From contig JBBQWN010000008.1 of NCBI GenBank assembly GCA_038210595.1, positions 1 to 64,000 of the forward strand: DNA of 64,000 nt. Direction: 5' to 3'. The notes below the pieces were generated by a model that was given only the letters and a program-made list of their open reading frames with translations, was not told the origin of the DNA and did not search any database. Position numbers and translations under genes: made by a program. How positions within the stretch are numbered: position 1 is the first letter of the stretch; every line of letters starts with the position of its first letter. Shown here piece after piece: positions 16,389 to 25,329 of the stretch. Source of the stretch: Glacieibacterium sp038210595 (GTDB taxonomy: Bacteria; Pseudomonadota; Alphaproteobacteria; Sphingomonadales; Sphingomonadaceae).

Positions 16389-17345
16389 ATGTGCCGCAAT
16401 GTCATCGTTATATTAACAATGCTTGCTTTTGTTAGTCAGGCACGTGCATCGACACCAACTACAGAATCCGATCCCGCAGAAGACGGGCGAGAAGGCCTCG
16501 CTTTAGTTAACGCTTTGGGGGCCGCATACGAAAAACGCGAGAGCAATGCAACCTGTTTAAGTACAAAACCAAGCTACCAAGAATCGGCAAAGCATTCGTA
16601 TCGTCGATATTCTGATAAAACTCAAAAGACTGAAGATAAATTCCAATGTATATTCTTCAAAGATGACCCAAGCCCGTTGCAGGTCAAGCATTATTTAGAT
16701 GCTGGCTTCGCTTTATCGGACCTATATTGCAAGAACTTTTTCCGTCGGGTTTCGTCACACAGCCAATCTCGAGGTTTCGCGCGGAACAATGTGAACGATG
16801 TTGGCGCGTCTATAAGCGTTATTTTGGGTCTCGCGAAGGCTGGCTCTGTCGTAACGGGCGGTTTAGGTGCCATATTTGGACTAGCTGACGGAATCTTTCG
16901 TACATATGACCAGCAGTTTCTTGTAAGTCCGGATCTAGCAAACGTACAAAAACTGGTCTTTGCAGCGCAGTATCAATTTAGAGTGAAATATAAGACACAA
17001 CAGCCCGACAATTATTATGAAGCCGCGTCTGTAATCGCTGAACATGCTAATATGTGTTCATTTCTTGGCATGAAGGTCTTGATAAACACTTCGCTAACAA
17101 AGAATACAGAAACGACTGTGAATAATGTTTCTGACGCTGCTGATACGTCATCGATTGCTGCATCAGCAGCGAACTTTATTGTTGTTCGCGATCAGATCGA
17201 AACATTTGTGAAGCAACAAAAAGATAAGGAAGCGGCTGCGGCCGCTGCCGCGGAGAAGGCCGCATCGGCGAAAGTGGAAGCGGACAAGGCTGCTGCGGAC
17301 AAGGCTGCTGCGGACAAGGCTGCTGCAATTCCAGTACCGCAATAG
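16389..17345 (+). CDS. AT-rich secreted protein of unknown function with Ala/Lys-rich tail
   Basis: A 318-residue protein I do not recognise. Residues 1-21 form a Sec signal peptide (VIVILTMLAFVSQARAS). The mature part has several Cys residues (for example CLSTKPSY, FQCIFF, LYCKNFF, NMCSFL) that could form disulfides. A glycine-rich hydrophobic segment (SVILGLAKAGSVVTGGLGAIFGLADGIF) may insert into a membrane. The C terminus from about residue 280 is an Ala/Lys/Glu helix ending in ADKAA repeats, like TolA-type coiled coils. Base use is strikingly AT-rich compared with all neighbours, apart from the tail, so the gene was probably acquired from elsewhere. GGGG lies just upstream of ATG 16389. 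Confidence 0.75.
   Translation: MCRNVIVILTMLAFVSQARASTPTTESDPAEDGREGLALVNALGAAYEKRESNATCLSTKPSYQESAKHSYRRYSDKTQKTEDKFQCIFFKDDPSPLQVKHYLDAGFALSDLYCKNFFRRVSSHSQSRGFARNNVNDVGASISVILGLAKAGSVVTGGLGAIFGLADGIFRTYDQQFLVSPDLANVQKLVFAAQYQFRVKYKTQQPDNYYEAASVIAEHANMCSFLGMKVLINTSLTKNTETTVNNVSDAADTSSIAASAANFIVVRDQIETFVKQQKDKEAAAAAAAEKAASAKVEADKAAADKAAADKAAAIPVPQ
17280..17324 (+). repeat. Three tandem 15-base repeats in the Ala/Lys tail
   Basis: Three identical copies of GCGGACAAGGCTGCT lie at 17280-17294, 17295-17309 and 17310-17324. Each encodes five residues (A-D-K-A-A), so copy-number change by slippage would lengthen or shorten the helix without a frameshift. Confidence 0.9.
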
Positions 17346-17366
17346 GTTTGATAACTTATTTGTTGC

Positions 17367-19634
17367 TCAACCCAGCATCACGCCCTGCGCGTCGGCAGCG
17401 CAGCGCAGCAGCTCGCGGATGTCGCTGCCCGGCGCATCGAGCCAGATCTCCATTTGGGCGCGCAGCGGGAGCAGCGCCGCCGTGCGCACCATCGCCTTGA
17501 CCGGAAGGACTGCCGCCGGCGTGATCGACAGACGGTCGATGCCCAGCGCCAGCAGCGCCAGCGCTTCCAGCGGGCGGCCGCCCATCTCACCGCACACGGT
17601 CACGGGCACATCCGCCGCCGCGCAGGCGCGGACCACGCGGCGGAGGAAACGCAGCACGCTGGGCGACAGCCAGTCATAGCGGTCGGCGAGCCGCGGGTTG
17701 GCGCGGTCGGCGGCGAACAGGAACTGAGTCAGGTCGTTGGTGCCGATCGACAGGAAGTCGACCATCGGCAGCAGCACGTCGAGCGCGTCGGCCAGCGCCG
17801 GGACCTCGAGCATCGCGCCGTAGCGGATGACGCTCGGCAGCGTCCGGCCGCGCTTGGCCGACAGGTCGCGCGTATCCTCGACGATGCGCCGCGCCTCGGC
17901 GAACTCCCACGGCTCGCTGACCATCGGGAACATGACATTGAGCTCGCGCCCCGCCGCCGCGTCCAGCAGCGCGCGGGCCTGGACCTTCATCAGGCCGTTG
18001 CGGCCGAGCGCGAGGCGAAGGGCGCGCCAGCCCATCGCCGGGTTCTCCTCGCCGTCGTCGCCCTCATCCATGTAGGGGACGGCCTTGTCGCCGCCGATGT
18101 CGACGGTACGGAACACGACCGGCTTGCCCGCCGCTGCATCGAGGACCGACTTGTACAGCGCGGTCTGGCGTTCGCGGCGGGGCAGGGCGGCGGCGACGAG
18201 GAACTGGAACTCGGTTCTGAACAGCCCGATGCCGTCGGCATTGGTCTGGGCGAGCGCGTCGGCGTCGCCCGCCAGGCCGGCGTTCATCATCAGCGTAACG
18301 GGCGCCCCGTCGCGGGAGACGGCGGGCAGATCGCGGAGCTTGGCATAGCTCGCCTGGCGCTTGGCGCGCATCGCGCTCATCGACAGGAACGATTTCCGCA
18401 TATGGCTGGTCGGGCGGACGAACAGTGCACCCTCGCCGCCGTCGAGCAGCAACTCGTCGCCGTCGGAAATCGCGGTGCGATAGTCGCGGACCCGCCCCAG
18501 CACCGGAATGCCCATCGCCCGCGCCACGATGGTGACGTGGGCGGTCAGCGAGCCTTCCTCCAGCACGACGCCCTTCAGGAAGCGCCGGTCGTATTCGAGC
18601 AGTTCCGCCGGCCCAAGGTTGCGCGCCAGCAGGATGATGTCGCTGCGCAGCCCCGACTGCGCTGCGGTGCCGAGCTGGCCCGAGACGATACGCAGCAACC
18701 GGTTCGATAGGTCGTCGAGGTCGGCCAGCCGCTCGCGCAGGTAGGGGTCGGGGATCGAGCGCATGCGGGCGCGCGTCCGCTGCTGGACGCGCTCGATCGC
18801 GGCTTCGGCGGTCAGACCGGTGTCGATCGCCTCGTTGATTCGGCGGCTCCAGCCCTCGTCATAGGCGAAGGCCTTGTAGGTCTCGAGGATCTCCTCATGC
18901 TCGCCGCCGCCGTCGAACTCGGCCTGGCCCATCATGCGGTCGATCTGCTCGCGCATCTTTTCAAACGCGCCGTAGACGCGGCGGCGCTCGGCCTCGGTAT
19001 CGTCGGCGACAGTGTGCTCGATGACGATGCGCGGCTGGTGCAGCGTGGCGATGCCGCGGGCATAGCCGTCGACCAGCTTGAGGCCGGTCAGGCGGATTGC
19101 GCCGCTCAGCTGGGCGCGCGCCTTGGCGGCGGCGGCGTCGTCGACCAGCCCGGCACCGGCCAGCAGCTCCGCCAGCACCATCGCGACGGTCTGTAGCGTC
19201 TCGATCTCGACGTCCTGATAGTCGCGCGGGTCCTTGTGCTGGACGCCGAGCACGCCGATCGCCGCCTCCCGCCTGAGGATCGGGACGCCGGCGAAGCTGT
19301 GATAATCCTCCTCGCCGGTCTCCGGGCGGTAGGCGAAATCGGGATGGGCGCGCGCCTCGGCCAGGTTGAGCGGCTCGCGGGTCGCGGCGATGGTGCCGAC
19401 GAGGCCCTGGCCCAGCGCCAGCTTGGTGACGTGCACAGCCGACTGCGCGAGGCCCTGGGTGGCGTAGAGCTCGAGCGCGCCGTCGCGCAGCAGGTAAATC
19501 GAGCAGACCTCGCTCGACAGGCCCTCGGCGACGATGTTGACGACGGCGTTAAGCTTCGCCTGCGGACCCGTCTTCGCCGCCATCACCTCGTGGAGGCGGG
19601 TCAGGATCGTACGGGCGGCGAAGACGCTGGCCAT
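17367..19634 (-). CDS. ptsP: Phosphoenolpyruvate-protein phosphotransferase, nitrogen PTS enzyme I
   Basis: EI-Ntr takes phosphate from phosphoenolpyruvate and passes it to NPr in the regulatory nitrogen PTS. The 755-residue protein starts with a GAF domain (about 10-150), which in this family senses glutamine. The swivelling phosphohistidine domain follows, with the active His366 in SLTAHVTIVAR. The C-terminal TIM barrel ends with VTVCGEMGG and its catalytic Cys. ATG 19634 overlaps the upstream stop by one base (TGATG), so translation is coupled. NPr and EIIA-Ntr are not encoded here. Confidence 0.94.
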   Translation of the reverse strand: MASVFAARTILTRLHEVMAAKTGPQAKLNAVVNIVAEGLSSEVCSIYLLRDGALELYATQGLAQSAVHVTKLALGQGLVGTIAATREPLNLAEARAHPDFAYRPETGEEDYHSFAGVPILRREAAIGVLGVQHKDPRDYQDVEIETLQTVAMVLAELLAGAGLVDDAAAAKARAQLSGAIRLTGLKLVDGYARGIATLHQPRIVIEHTVADDTEAERRRVYGAFEKMREQIDRMMGQAEFDGGGEHEEILETYKAFAYDEGWSRRINEAIDTGLTAEAAIERVQQRTRARMRSIPDPYLRERLADLDDLSNRLLRIVSGQLGTAAQSGLRSDIILLARNLGPAELLEYDRRFLKGVVLEEGSLTAHVTIVARAMGIPVLGRVRDYRTAISDGDELLLDGGEGALFVRPTSHMRKSFLSMSAMRAKRQASYAKLRDLPAVSRDGAPVTLMMNAGLAGDADALAQTNADGIGLFRTEFQFLVAAALPRRERQTALYKSVLDAAAGKPVVFRTVDIGGDKAVPYMDEGDDGEENPAMGWRALRLALGRNGLMKVQARALLDAAAGRELNVMFPMVSEPWEFAEARRIVEDTRDLSAKRGRTLPSVIRYGAMLEVPALADALDVLLPMVDFLSIGTNDLTQFLFAADRANPRLADRYDWLSPSVLRFLRRVVRACAAADVPVTVCGEMGGRPLEALALLALGIDRLSITPAAVLPVKAMVRTAALLPLRAQMEIWLDAPGSDIRELLRCAADAQGVMLG

Positions 19635-20653
19635 CAGGGGGCGGCGTGCAGCTGCGACCGCCGGTCGAGCGCGGTCGCCGCCTCGGCGACGAGTTCGGCG
19701 ATGATCTCGGCGACCGGCTGGATGCTGGTCACCATGCCAACCGATTGTCCGGCCATCAGGCTGCCGGTTTCGATGTCGCCGTCGACGACGGCGCGGCGCA
19801 GGGCGCCGGCCCAATAATGCTCGATCTGGAGCTGTGCCTCGGCCAGCTCGACCGAGCCGGCGTCGAGGTGGCCGACCATCTCGCGCTGCTTGGCGGTGAA
19901 CGCCTCGCTGCCGGCGTTCTTGAGCGCGCGGACCGGGATGACCGGCAGGCGGCCGTCGAGCTGCACCGACGCCACCGCATCGCGCGCCGAGGCGCGGACG
20001 AACGCCTTCTTGAAATTGGCGTGGGCGACGCTCTCGGTGGCCGCCGCAAAACGCGTGCCGAGCTGCACGCCGGCGGCGCCCATTTCCAGGTACGCCGCGA
20101 TCGCCTCGCCGCGCCCGATGCCGCCGGCCACGAACACCGGCACGTCGCGGATGACGGGCAGGATCTCCTGCGCCAGCACGGAGGTGCTGACCGGCCCGAT
20201 GTGGCCGCCCGCTTCGCTGCCCTCGATGACCAGCGCGTCGACACCCGAGCGGACTAGCTTTTTGGCCAGCGCCAGCGCCGGAGCGAAGCACATCAATTTT
20301 GCACCGCTCGCCTTGATCCGCTCGATCGCGGCGCCGGATGGCAGGCCGCCGGCGAGGACGACATGGCCGACCTCATGCCGGGCGCAGACGTCGATCAGGT
20401 CCATCATCAGCGGGTGGAGGGTGATCAGGTTGACGCCGAACGGCTTGCCCGTACGCGCCTTGGTCGCGGCGATCTCGGCGTCGAGCAGGTCGGGCGTCAT
20501 CGACCCGCAGGCAATGACGCCGAAGCCGCCGGCGTTGCTGATCGCGCTGACCAGATGCCGTTCGCTGACCCAGGTCATCGCGCCTGCCATGATGGCGTAT
20601 TCGCTGCCAAGGAATGCCGTGCCGCGCGAAGACAGGGTGGCGAGGCGGCTCAT
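19634..20653 (-). CDS. Nitronate monooxygenase (2-nitropropane dioxygenase family)
   Basis: An FMN-dependent TIM-barrel enzyme that oxidises nitronates; the family also includes FabK-like enoyl reductases. The 339-residue sequence shows YAIMAGAMTWVSERHLVSAI at the N terminus, ISNAGGFGVIACG for flavin binding, and the SEAGGHIG motif. The start overlaps the lysC stop (ATGA), and its own stop overlaps the ptsP start. Its position between lysC and ptsP is unusual, because these two are commonly next to each other in related genomes. Confidence 0.87.
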   Translation of the reverse strand: MSRLATLSSRGTAFLGSEYAIMAGAMTWVSERHLVSAISNAGGFGVIACGSMTPDLLDAEIAATKARTGKPFGVNLITLHPLMMDLIDVCARHEVGHVVLAGGLPSGAAIERIKASGAKLMCFAPALALAKKLVRSGVDALVIEGSEAGGHIGPVSTSVLAQEILPVIRDVPVFVAGGIGRGEAIAAYLEMGAAGVQLGTRFAAATESVAHANFKKAFVRASARDAVASVQLDGRLPVIPVRALKNAGSEAFTAKQREMVGHLDAGSVELAEAQLQIEHYWAGALRRAVVDGDIETGSLMAGQSVGMVTSIQPVAEIIAELVAEAATALDRRSQLHAAP

Positions 20654-21873
20654 GCGGCGGCGTCCAGACCATAGGCGGTGTGCAGGACGCGCACCGCGAG
20701 TTCAGTGTATTCTTCGGCGATCAGAACGCTGACCTTTATCTCGGACGTGGTGATTGCCTGGATGTTGATGCCGCGGTCGGCGAGCGCCTTGAACATCGTC
20801 ACCGCGACACCGGCATGGCTGCGCATACCGACGCCGACGACGGAGATCTTGGCGACCGCGTCGTCCGAGATGATGCCGGAATAGCCAATCTGGTCTTTCA
20901 CCTTGCCCAGCACGTCGAGACTCAACACCAGTTCGGTGCGCGGCACGGTGAAGGTTACGTCCGTCGTGCCGCCGGCGTGGGCATAGTTCTGGACGATCAT
21001 GTCGACGTTGACGTTGGCTTCGGCGAGCGGCCCGAAGATCGCCGCGACGACGCCGGGCTTGTCGGGCACGCCGGCGACTGTGACCTTGGCCTCGTTGCGG
21101 TTGTAGGCGACGCCAGCGATCAGTTCCTGTTCCACGATCTCATCCTCATCGACGACCATTGTGCCCGGTGCGTCGCCGAAACTCGACAGCACCTGGACGC
21201 GCACCTTTTCCTTCATCGCCAGCTCGACCGAGCGGGTCTGCAGCACTTTCGCCCCGACCGACGCCAGTTCGAGCATTTCCTCATAGGTGATCTGGGCCAG
21301 CTTGCGCGCCCGCGGCACGATTCGCGGGTCGGTAGTATAGACCCCGTCGACATCGGTGTAGATGTCGCAGCGATCGGCCTGCAGCGCCGCCGCCAGCGCC
21401 ACAGCCGAGGTGTCGGAGCCGCCGCGGCCGAGCGTCGCGACCCGGCCCGCGCCGTCGACGCCCTGGAAGCCCGGCATCACGGCAATCTCCCCCGATGCCA
21501 TCGCGGCGAGGCAGGCGGCGGTGTCGATATCCTCGATCCGCGCCGAGCCGTGGGCGTCGGTGGTGTGCACCGGTAACTGCCAGCCCAACCACGACCGGGC
21601 CCGGAGCCCCAGCGACTGGATGGCGATGGCCAGCAGTCCGGCGGTAACCTGCTCGCCGCTGGCAACGACCACGTCATATTCGCGCGGGTCGGCGAGCGGC
21701 GACGCCTCGCGGCAAAAGCCGACCAGTCGGTCGGTCTCGCCGGCCATCGCCGAGACCACCACCGCGACCTCGTCGCCGCGGTCGACCTGAGCCTTGACCC
21801 GCGCCGCGACGTTCCGGATGCGCTCGATCCCGGCCATCGAGGTGCCGCCGAACTTCATGACGATACGAGCCAT
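20650..21873 (-). CDS. lysC: Aspartate kinase
   Basis: Aspartate kinase starts the lysine, threonine and methionine pathway. The 407-residue protein begins with the ATP-binding KFGGTSM (residues 7-13). It contains TLGRGGSDTSA in the kinase domain and two C-terminal ACT domains (from ELIAGVAYNRNEAKVTV and AKISVVGVGMRSHAGVA), which bind the feedback amino acids. ATG 21873 was chosen because it begins the conserved MARIVMKFGG; the upstream open frame is not conserved-looking. It heads the coupled operon lysC-monooxygenase-ptsP and is divergent from ubiG. Confidence 0.97.
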   Translation of the reverse strand: MARIVMKFGGTSMAGIERIRNVAARVKAQVDRGDEVAVVVSAMAGETDRLVGFCREASPLADPREYDVVVASGEQVTAGLLAIAIQSLGLRARSWLGWQLPVHTTDAHGSARIEDIDTAACLAAMASGEIAVMPGFQGVDGAGRVATLGRGGSDTSAVALAAALQADRCDIYTDVDGVYTTDPRIVPRARKLAQITYEEMLELASVGAKVLQTRSVELAMKEKVRVQVLSSFGDAPGTMVVDEDEIVEQELIAGVAYNRNEAKVTVAGVPDKPGVVAAIFGPLAEANVNVDMIVQNYAHAGGTTDVTFTVPRTELVLSLDVLGKVKDQIGYSGIISDDAVAKISVVGVGMRSHAGVAVTMFKALADRGINIQAITTSEIKVSVLIAEEYTELAVRVLHTAYGLDAAA

Positions 21874-21971
21874 GGCGGCGGGGCGATCCTTGTCTGTGCG
21901 GCGATGCCAAGCCTTGCGGCGATTGCCTGCCTGATAGAAACACGGGGGGTCCAAAGCAAGGTAAGCCGCCT

Positions 21972-22694
21972 GTGACGCCTGCAACCCAGACTATCGACAG
22001 CAAGGAGGCCGCGTTCTTCGGTGCGCTCGCCGACGACTGGTGGGATCCCAAGGGCAGCTCGGCGATGCTGCACCGGATCAATCCAGTGCGGCTGGCCTAT
22101 ATCCGGGATACCTGCGTCGCGCGCTGGGGCATCGACGCGCGGGCGAGGCACGTCCTGGCCGGCAAGCGGGCGCTCGATGTCGGTTGCGGCGCCGGGCTGG
22201 TCACCGAGCCGCTGGCGCGGATGGGGGCGAGCGTCACCGGGATCGACGCAGCGGCCGAGAATATCAGCGCGGCGCAGGCGCACGGGGCCGGTCTGGGCAT
22301 CGATTACCGCGCGGTGCCGGTCGAGACGCTGACGGGCACCTACGACCTAATCACCTGCCTCGAGGTGATCGAGCATGTCGCCGACCGGGCGCGCTTCTTC
22401 ACCGCGCTGCGGGCGCGGCTGGCGGACGACGGGGTGCTGGTGGTGTCGACGCCAAACCGGACGCCGCTCAGCTATGCGACGCTGATCGTCGGGGCGGAGC
22501 GGATCGCGAAATCGATCCCGCGCGGCGCGCACGACTGGTCGAAGTTCGTGACGCCCGGAGAGCTGACGGCCGAGCTGGCGCAGGCCGGACTGGACGTGAC
22601 CGACGTGCAGGGCCTGACATGGCGGCCGGGGACGGGGTTCGTCCTCGGCCGCGACACATCAGTGAACTACTTCGGGAGCGCGGTCCCTCAGTAG
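21972..22694 (+). CDS. ubiG: Ubiquinone biosynthesis O-methyltransferase
   Basis: UbiG carries out both O-methylations in ubiquinone synthesis. The 240-residue protein has the SAM motif ALDVGCGAGLV (DVGCGAG at 69-75) and the UbiG-typical DDWWDPKGSSAMLHRINPVR near the N terminus. The conserved MxHDW-like segment reads GAHDWSKFVTP. The start is GTG 21972, the only codon that keeps the family N terminus. It is divergent from lysC, an arrangement common in alphaproteobacteria, and overlaps the end of the RcnB-like gene by seven bases. Confidence 0.96.
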   Translation: MTPATQTIDSKEAAFFGALADDWWDPKGSSAMLHRINPVRLAYIRDTCVARWGIDARARHVLAGKRALDVGCGAGLVTEPLARMGASVTGIDAAAENISAAQAHGAGLGIDYRAVPVETLTGTYDLITCLEVIEHVADRARFFTALRARLADDGVLVVSTPNRTPLSYATLIVGAERIAKSIPRGAHDWSKFVTPGELTAELAQAGLDVTDVQGLTWRPGTGFVLGRDTSVNYFGSAVPQ

Positions 22695-23215
22695 AAGATG
22701 CCCCGCACGACCCGTACCACCGCGCCGTTGTAGGCGCGGATCAGGAGCGCGTCCGGCCCCACCCGGATCCAGCGCAGTCCGCGTGCCGCATAGGGCAGGC
22801 CATAGGCAACCGGGCGGCCGACCCAGTAGCGCTCACCCCAATAGGAGCGGGGCACATAGCCGCCGACGCTCCAGGCGCGATAGCTGTAGCCACGCGGGTA
22901 GTAATAGCGCCCGGCGTCGTAGCGGCGATCGGCGCGCCACTCTGTGCGGTGGCCTTCGTAGCGGCCGCGGCGATCGTCCCGCCAGTCATGCCGGTCGTTG
23001 CGATCCTCGCGAAACTCCTGGCGGGCCTCGCGCAGATCGCCGCGCTGCTCGCGGATCTCACGCGGATCACCACGCAGCTGAGCGCGGTTGAGGTCGCGGG
23101 TTTCCTGGCGGATTTCACGACGATCGTCGCGGAGCTCACCCGGATAGGCCTGCGCGGCCAGCGGCACGGCCAGCGATGCCAGGGCTGCGGTGGCCAAAAT
23201 GAATTTACGCATCAT
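22688..23215 (-). CDS. RcnB-like periplasmic protein, copy 1
   Basis: A 175-residue protein with a Sec signal peptide (cut after AAQA). The middle is a charged helix dense in Arg, Asp and Glu (about residues 28-95). The C terminus carries the RcnB-type domain (RRYDAGRYYYPRGYSYRAWSVGG to GPDALLIRAYNGAVVRVV). RcnB in Escherichia coli takes part in nickel and cobalt balance; in sphingomonads many such paralogues exist without assigned roles. AAGGAGAG precedes two adjacent start codons (23215 and 23212). A second RcnB-like gene lies directly upstream. Confidence 0.85.
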   Translation of the reverse strand: MMRKFILATAALASLAVPLAAQAYPGELRDDRREIRQETRDLNRAQLRGDPREIREQRGDLREARQEFREDRNDRHDWRDDRRGRYEGHRTEWRADRRYDAGRYYYPRGYSYRAWSVGGYVPRSYWGERYWVGRPVAYGLPYAARGLRWIRVGPDALLIRAYNGAVVRVVRGIFY

Positions 23216-23296
23216 TACTCTCCTTCGTAATTACGCAAAACAACCAGGGACATATTGGCGTCGAGCCCGGGGCACGGACCCGGCGCCAAATCGGGG

Positions 23297-23779
23297 TCAC
23301 AGCGCGTGGGGAACCACGCGCAGGACGCGACGATCGGAATTGCGGACCAGCACCGCGTTGTCGCGGACCCGCACCCAATGGGTGTAGCGCGGCGCGATCG
23401 GCAGCCCGTAACGGCCCGGGTGGACGATCCAAGCCGCACCCGCGGCGTAGCGTGACGGCAAGATCCGCCCGGTGGTCCAGGTGGCACGCTCGTCGTAGCG
23501 CCGGTCGGCATAGCCGCGATCATTGTAGCCGCGGTCGGCATAGCCCCGATCGCCACGGGCGCTTTCGAGATAACGGTCGCGCGCGTCGTAGTCGCCGTCA
23601 CGGTCGATGTCACGGCCCTGCAGGTACAGGTCGCGCTGATCGATGTCGCCGTCGCGGTCGTAGTCACGACGATCATCGCCATAGCCGGAGCGATTGTCAT
23701 AACCACCAGCCGAATAGTCCTGTGCCAGGACCGGCGATGCCAGTGCCAGAAGCGTCGCGCCAAGAATAAGCTTACGCAT
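23297..23779 (-). CDS. RcnB-like periplasmic protein, copy 2, with two EF-hand-like loops
   Basis: A 160-residue exported protein, signal peptide cut after LASPVLA. A run of Asp follows, with two segments that fit the EF-hand calcium loop: DYDRDGDIDQRD and DIDRDGDYDARD, about ten residues apart. After repeated RGY/DRGY motifs, the C-terminal RcnB-like domain appears (LPSRYAAGAAWIV to VRNSDRRVLRVV). I chose ATG 23779, which has GAGGAG upstream and starts the signal peptide properly. With the downstream paralogue it forms a tandem pair. The combination suggests calcium or another divalent ion. Confidence 0.82.
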   Translation of the reverse strand: MRKLILGATLLALASPVLAQDYSAGGYDNRSGYGDDRRDYDRDGDIDQRDLYLQGRDIDRDGDYDARDRYLESARGDRGYADRGYNDRGYADRRYDERATWTTGRILPSRYAAGAAWIVHPGRYGLPIAPRYTHWVRVRDNAVLVRNSDRRVLRVVPHAL

Positions 23780-23867
23780 TCGTGATCTCCTCAATCGCTG
23801 TCGTCGTTTCGACAACTACGAATCGAGTGATAGAGTTCTCACGCTGAACGGATTGTGAGGCGGATCG

Positions 23868-25160
23868 TTAGCTGAAGTTCATGTTCGCCGCCGCGATGCC
23901 GGCGGCAGCACCGAGCGCCAGCACCCAGCCAAGCGCCAGCCCGGCGCGGGCCAGCAGCCCGAGCGCCGCCACCGCGACAGCGGCGGCGAACAGGTCGAAA
24001 CCGCCCGCCGGCACCCACAGCCGCAGCGGCCCGTCGCGGACCGCCACGACATCGGCGAACAGCACGTGGAGCGCGAACCACGCCGCCAGATTGGCCATCA
24101 CGCCGACCACCGCGGCGGTGATCGCGGCAAGCGCCCCCGCTTGGGCCGGCCGTGCCGTCAGCCGTTCGAGGTGCGGGGCGAGCGCGAAGATCCACAGGAA
24201 CGACGGCGCGAAGGTTACCCACACCACCAGCGCCATGCCGAGCGCCGCACCGCCGGGCACGCCGAAGCGCGATGCCGCCAGCCCGCCGACGAACTGGAAC
24301 ACCAGCACCAGCGGGCCGGGCGTCGTCTCCGCCAGCCCGAGCCCGTCGAGCATCTCCGCCGCGCTCAGCCAGTGCTGCTCCTGCACCGCGGTCTGCGCGA
24401 CATAGCTGAGCGCCGCATAGGCCCCGCCGAACGTCACCACCGCCTGCCCCGCGAAGAACCGCCCGAGCGCGACCAGCGGGTGCGCCGCGCCCAGCCACAG
24501 CGCCGCCAGGACCACCGGCGCGGCCCAGATGCCGAGCCACAGCGCGGCGGTCGCCAGGGAGGCGCGCCAGCTGGCCGGCGGGCCAGGCACCGCGACCGGC
24601 GTTCCCCGCGCGGTCAGCCAGCCGATGATCCCGGCGCCCAGCACCACCGCCGGGAACGGCACGTCGAAGAAGAACAGCAGCACGAACGCCGCCACCGCCA
24701 GCGCCCAGGCCAGCCGGCCCTTCAACGCGCGTGCCGCGACTTTTGCCAAGGCTTGGGCGACCACCGCCAGCACCACCGCCTGGACGCCGTGAAACAGCGC
24801 CTGGACCAGCGGCAGCCGGCCATAGGCCAGATACAGCCCGGTCAGCGCCGCCATTACCAGCGCACCCGGCAGCACGAAGGCGAGGCCGGCAACCAGCCCG
24901 CCGCGCACGCCGCGCAGCCGCCACCCGCACCAGGTCGCCAGCTGCTGCGCCTCCGGCCCTGGCAGCAGCATGCAGAAGTTGAGCGCGCGCAGATACGCGC
25001 CGTCGTCGATCCAGCCGCGCCGCTCGACCAGCTCGCGGTGCATCAGCGCGATCTGACCGGCCGGGCCGCCGAAACTGAGCGCGCCGATGCGCAGCCAGAC
25101 CGCGACGAAGCCGCGCCAGCCAATAGTCGGCGCCGCTGCCGCTGTACCGCTGCCCCACAT
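23868..25160 (-). CDS. chrA: Chromate transporter, ChrA family
   Basis: A 430-residue inner-membrane protein with two homologous CHR halves. The first contains LSFGGPAGQIALMHRELVE and LPGPEAQQLATW; the second contains VTFGGAYAALSYVAQTAV and TTPGPLVLVFQFVGG. These FGG and PGP motifs define the long-chain ChrA proteins, which export chromate. About ten to twelve membrane helices are expected. The start ATG 25160 trims a non-conserved leader. The role is certain as a family, less so as to substrate, because many ChrA relatives carry other anions. Confidence 0.92.
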   Translation of the reverse strand: MWGSGTAAAAPTIGWRGFVAVWLRIGALSFGGPAGQIALMHRELVERRGWIDDGAYLRALNFCMLLPGPEAQQLATWCGWRLRGVRGGLVAGLAFVLPGALVMAALTGLYLAYGRLPLVQALFHGVQAVVLAVVAQALAKVAARALKGRLAWALAVAAFVLLFFFDVPFPAVVLGAGIIGWLTARGTPVAVPGPPASWRASLATAALWLGIWAAPVVLAALWLGAAHPLVALGRFFAGQAVVTFGGAYAALSYVAQTAVQEQHWLSAAEMLDGLGLAETTPGPLVLVFQFVGGLAASRFGVPGGAALGMALVVWVTFAPSFLWIFALAPHLERLTARPAQAGALAAITAAVVGVMANLAAWFALHVLFADVVAVRDGPLRLWVPAGGFDLFAAAVAVAALGLLARAGLALGWVLALGAAAGIAAANMNFS

Positions 25161-25279
25161 AGACCCGCAGCCATGGCACAGACGCTGCGGGGCATCCACC
25201 ACGCGCACTTCGCGGCGCACGATTGGCGCTGTCAGCGTGCCGGCGGATCAGGCACCGGCGCGGCCGGCCGACATGACAA

Positions 25280-25303
25280 CGGCCCGGGATCGCTCCCGGG
25301 CCG
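25280..25303. terminator. Stem-loop between convergent or tandem genes, possible terminator
   Basis: CGGCCCGGGA (25280-25289) and TCCCGGGCCG (25294-25303) form a perfect ten-pair stem with a four-base loop. It sits 27 bases past the stop of the PEP-CTERM gene. The T tract is weak, so termination efficiency is uncertain. Confidence 0.55.
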
Positions 25304-25329
25304 CCGTATCGATGCAAGCGAAGGCGGGG

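Noticed and set aside
16300..17345. AT-rich gene as part of a prophage or insertion sequence
   Set aside because: No transposase, integrase or inverted ends are visible. Only the composition is unusual.
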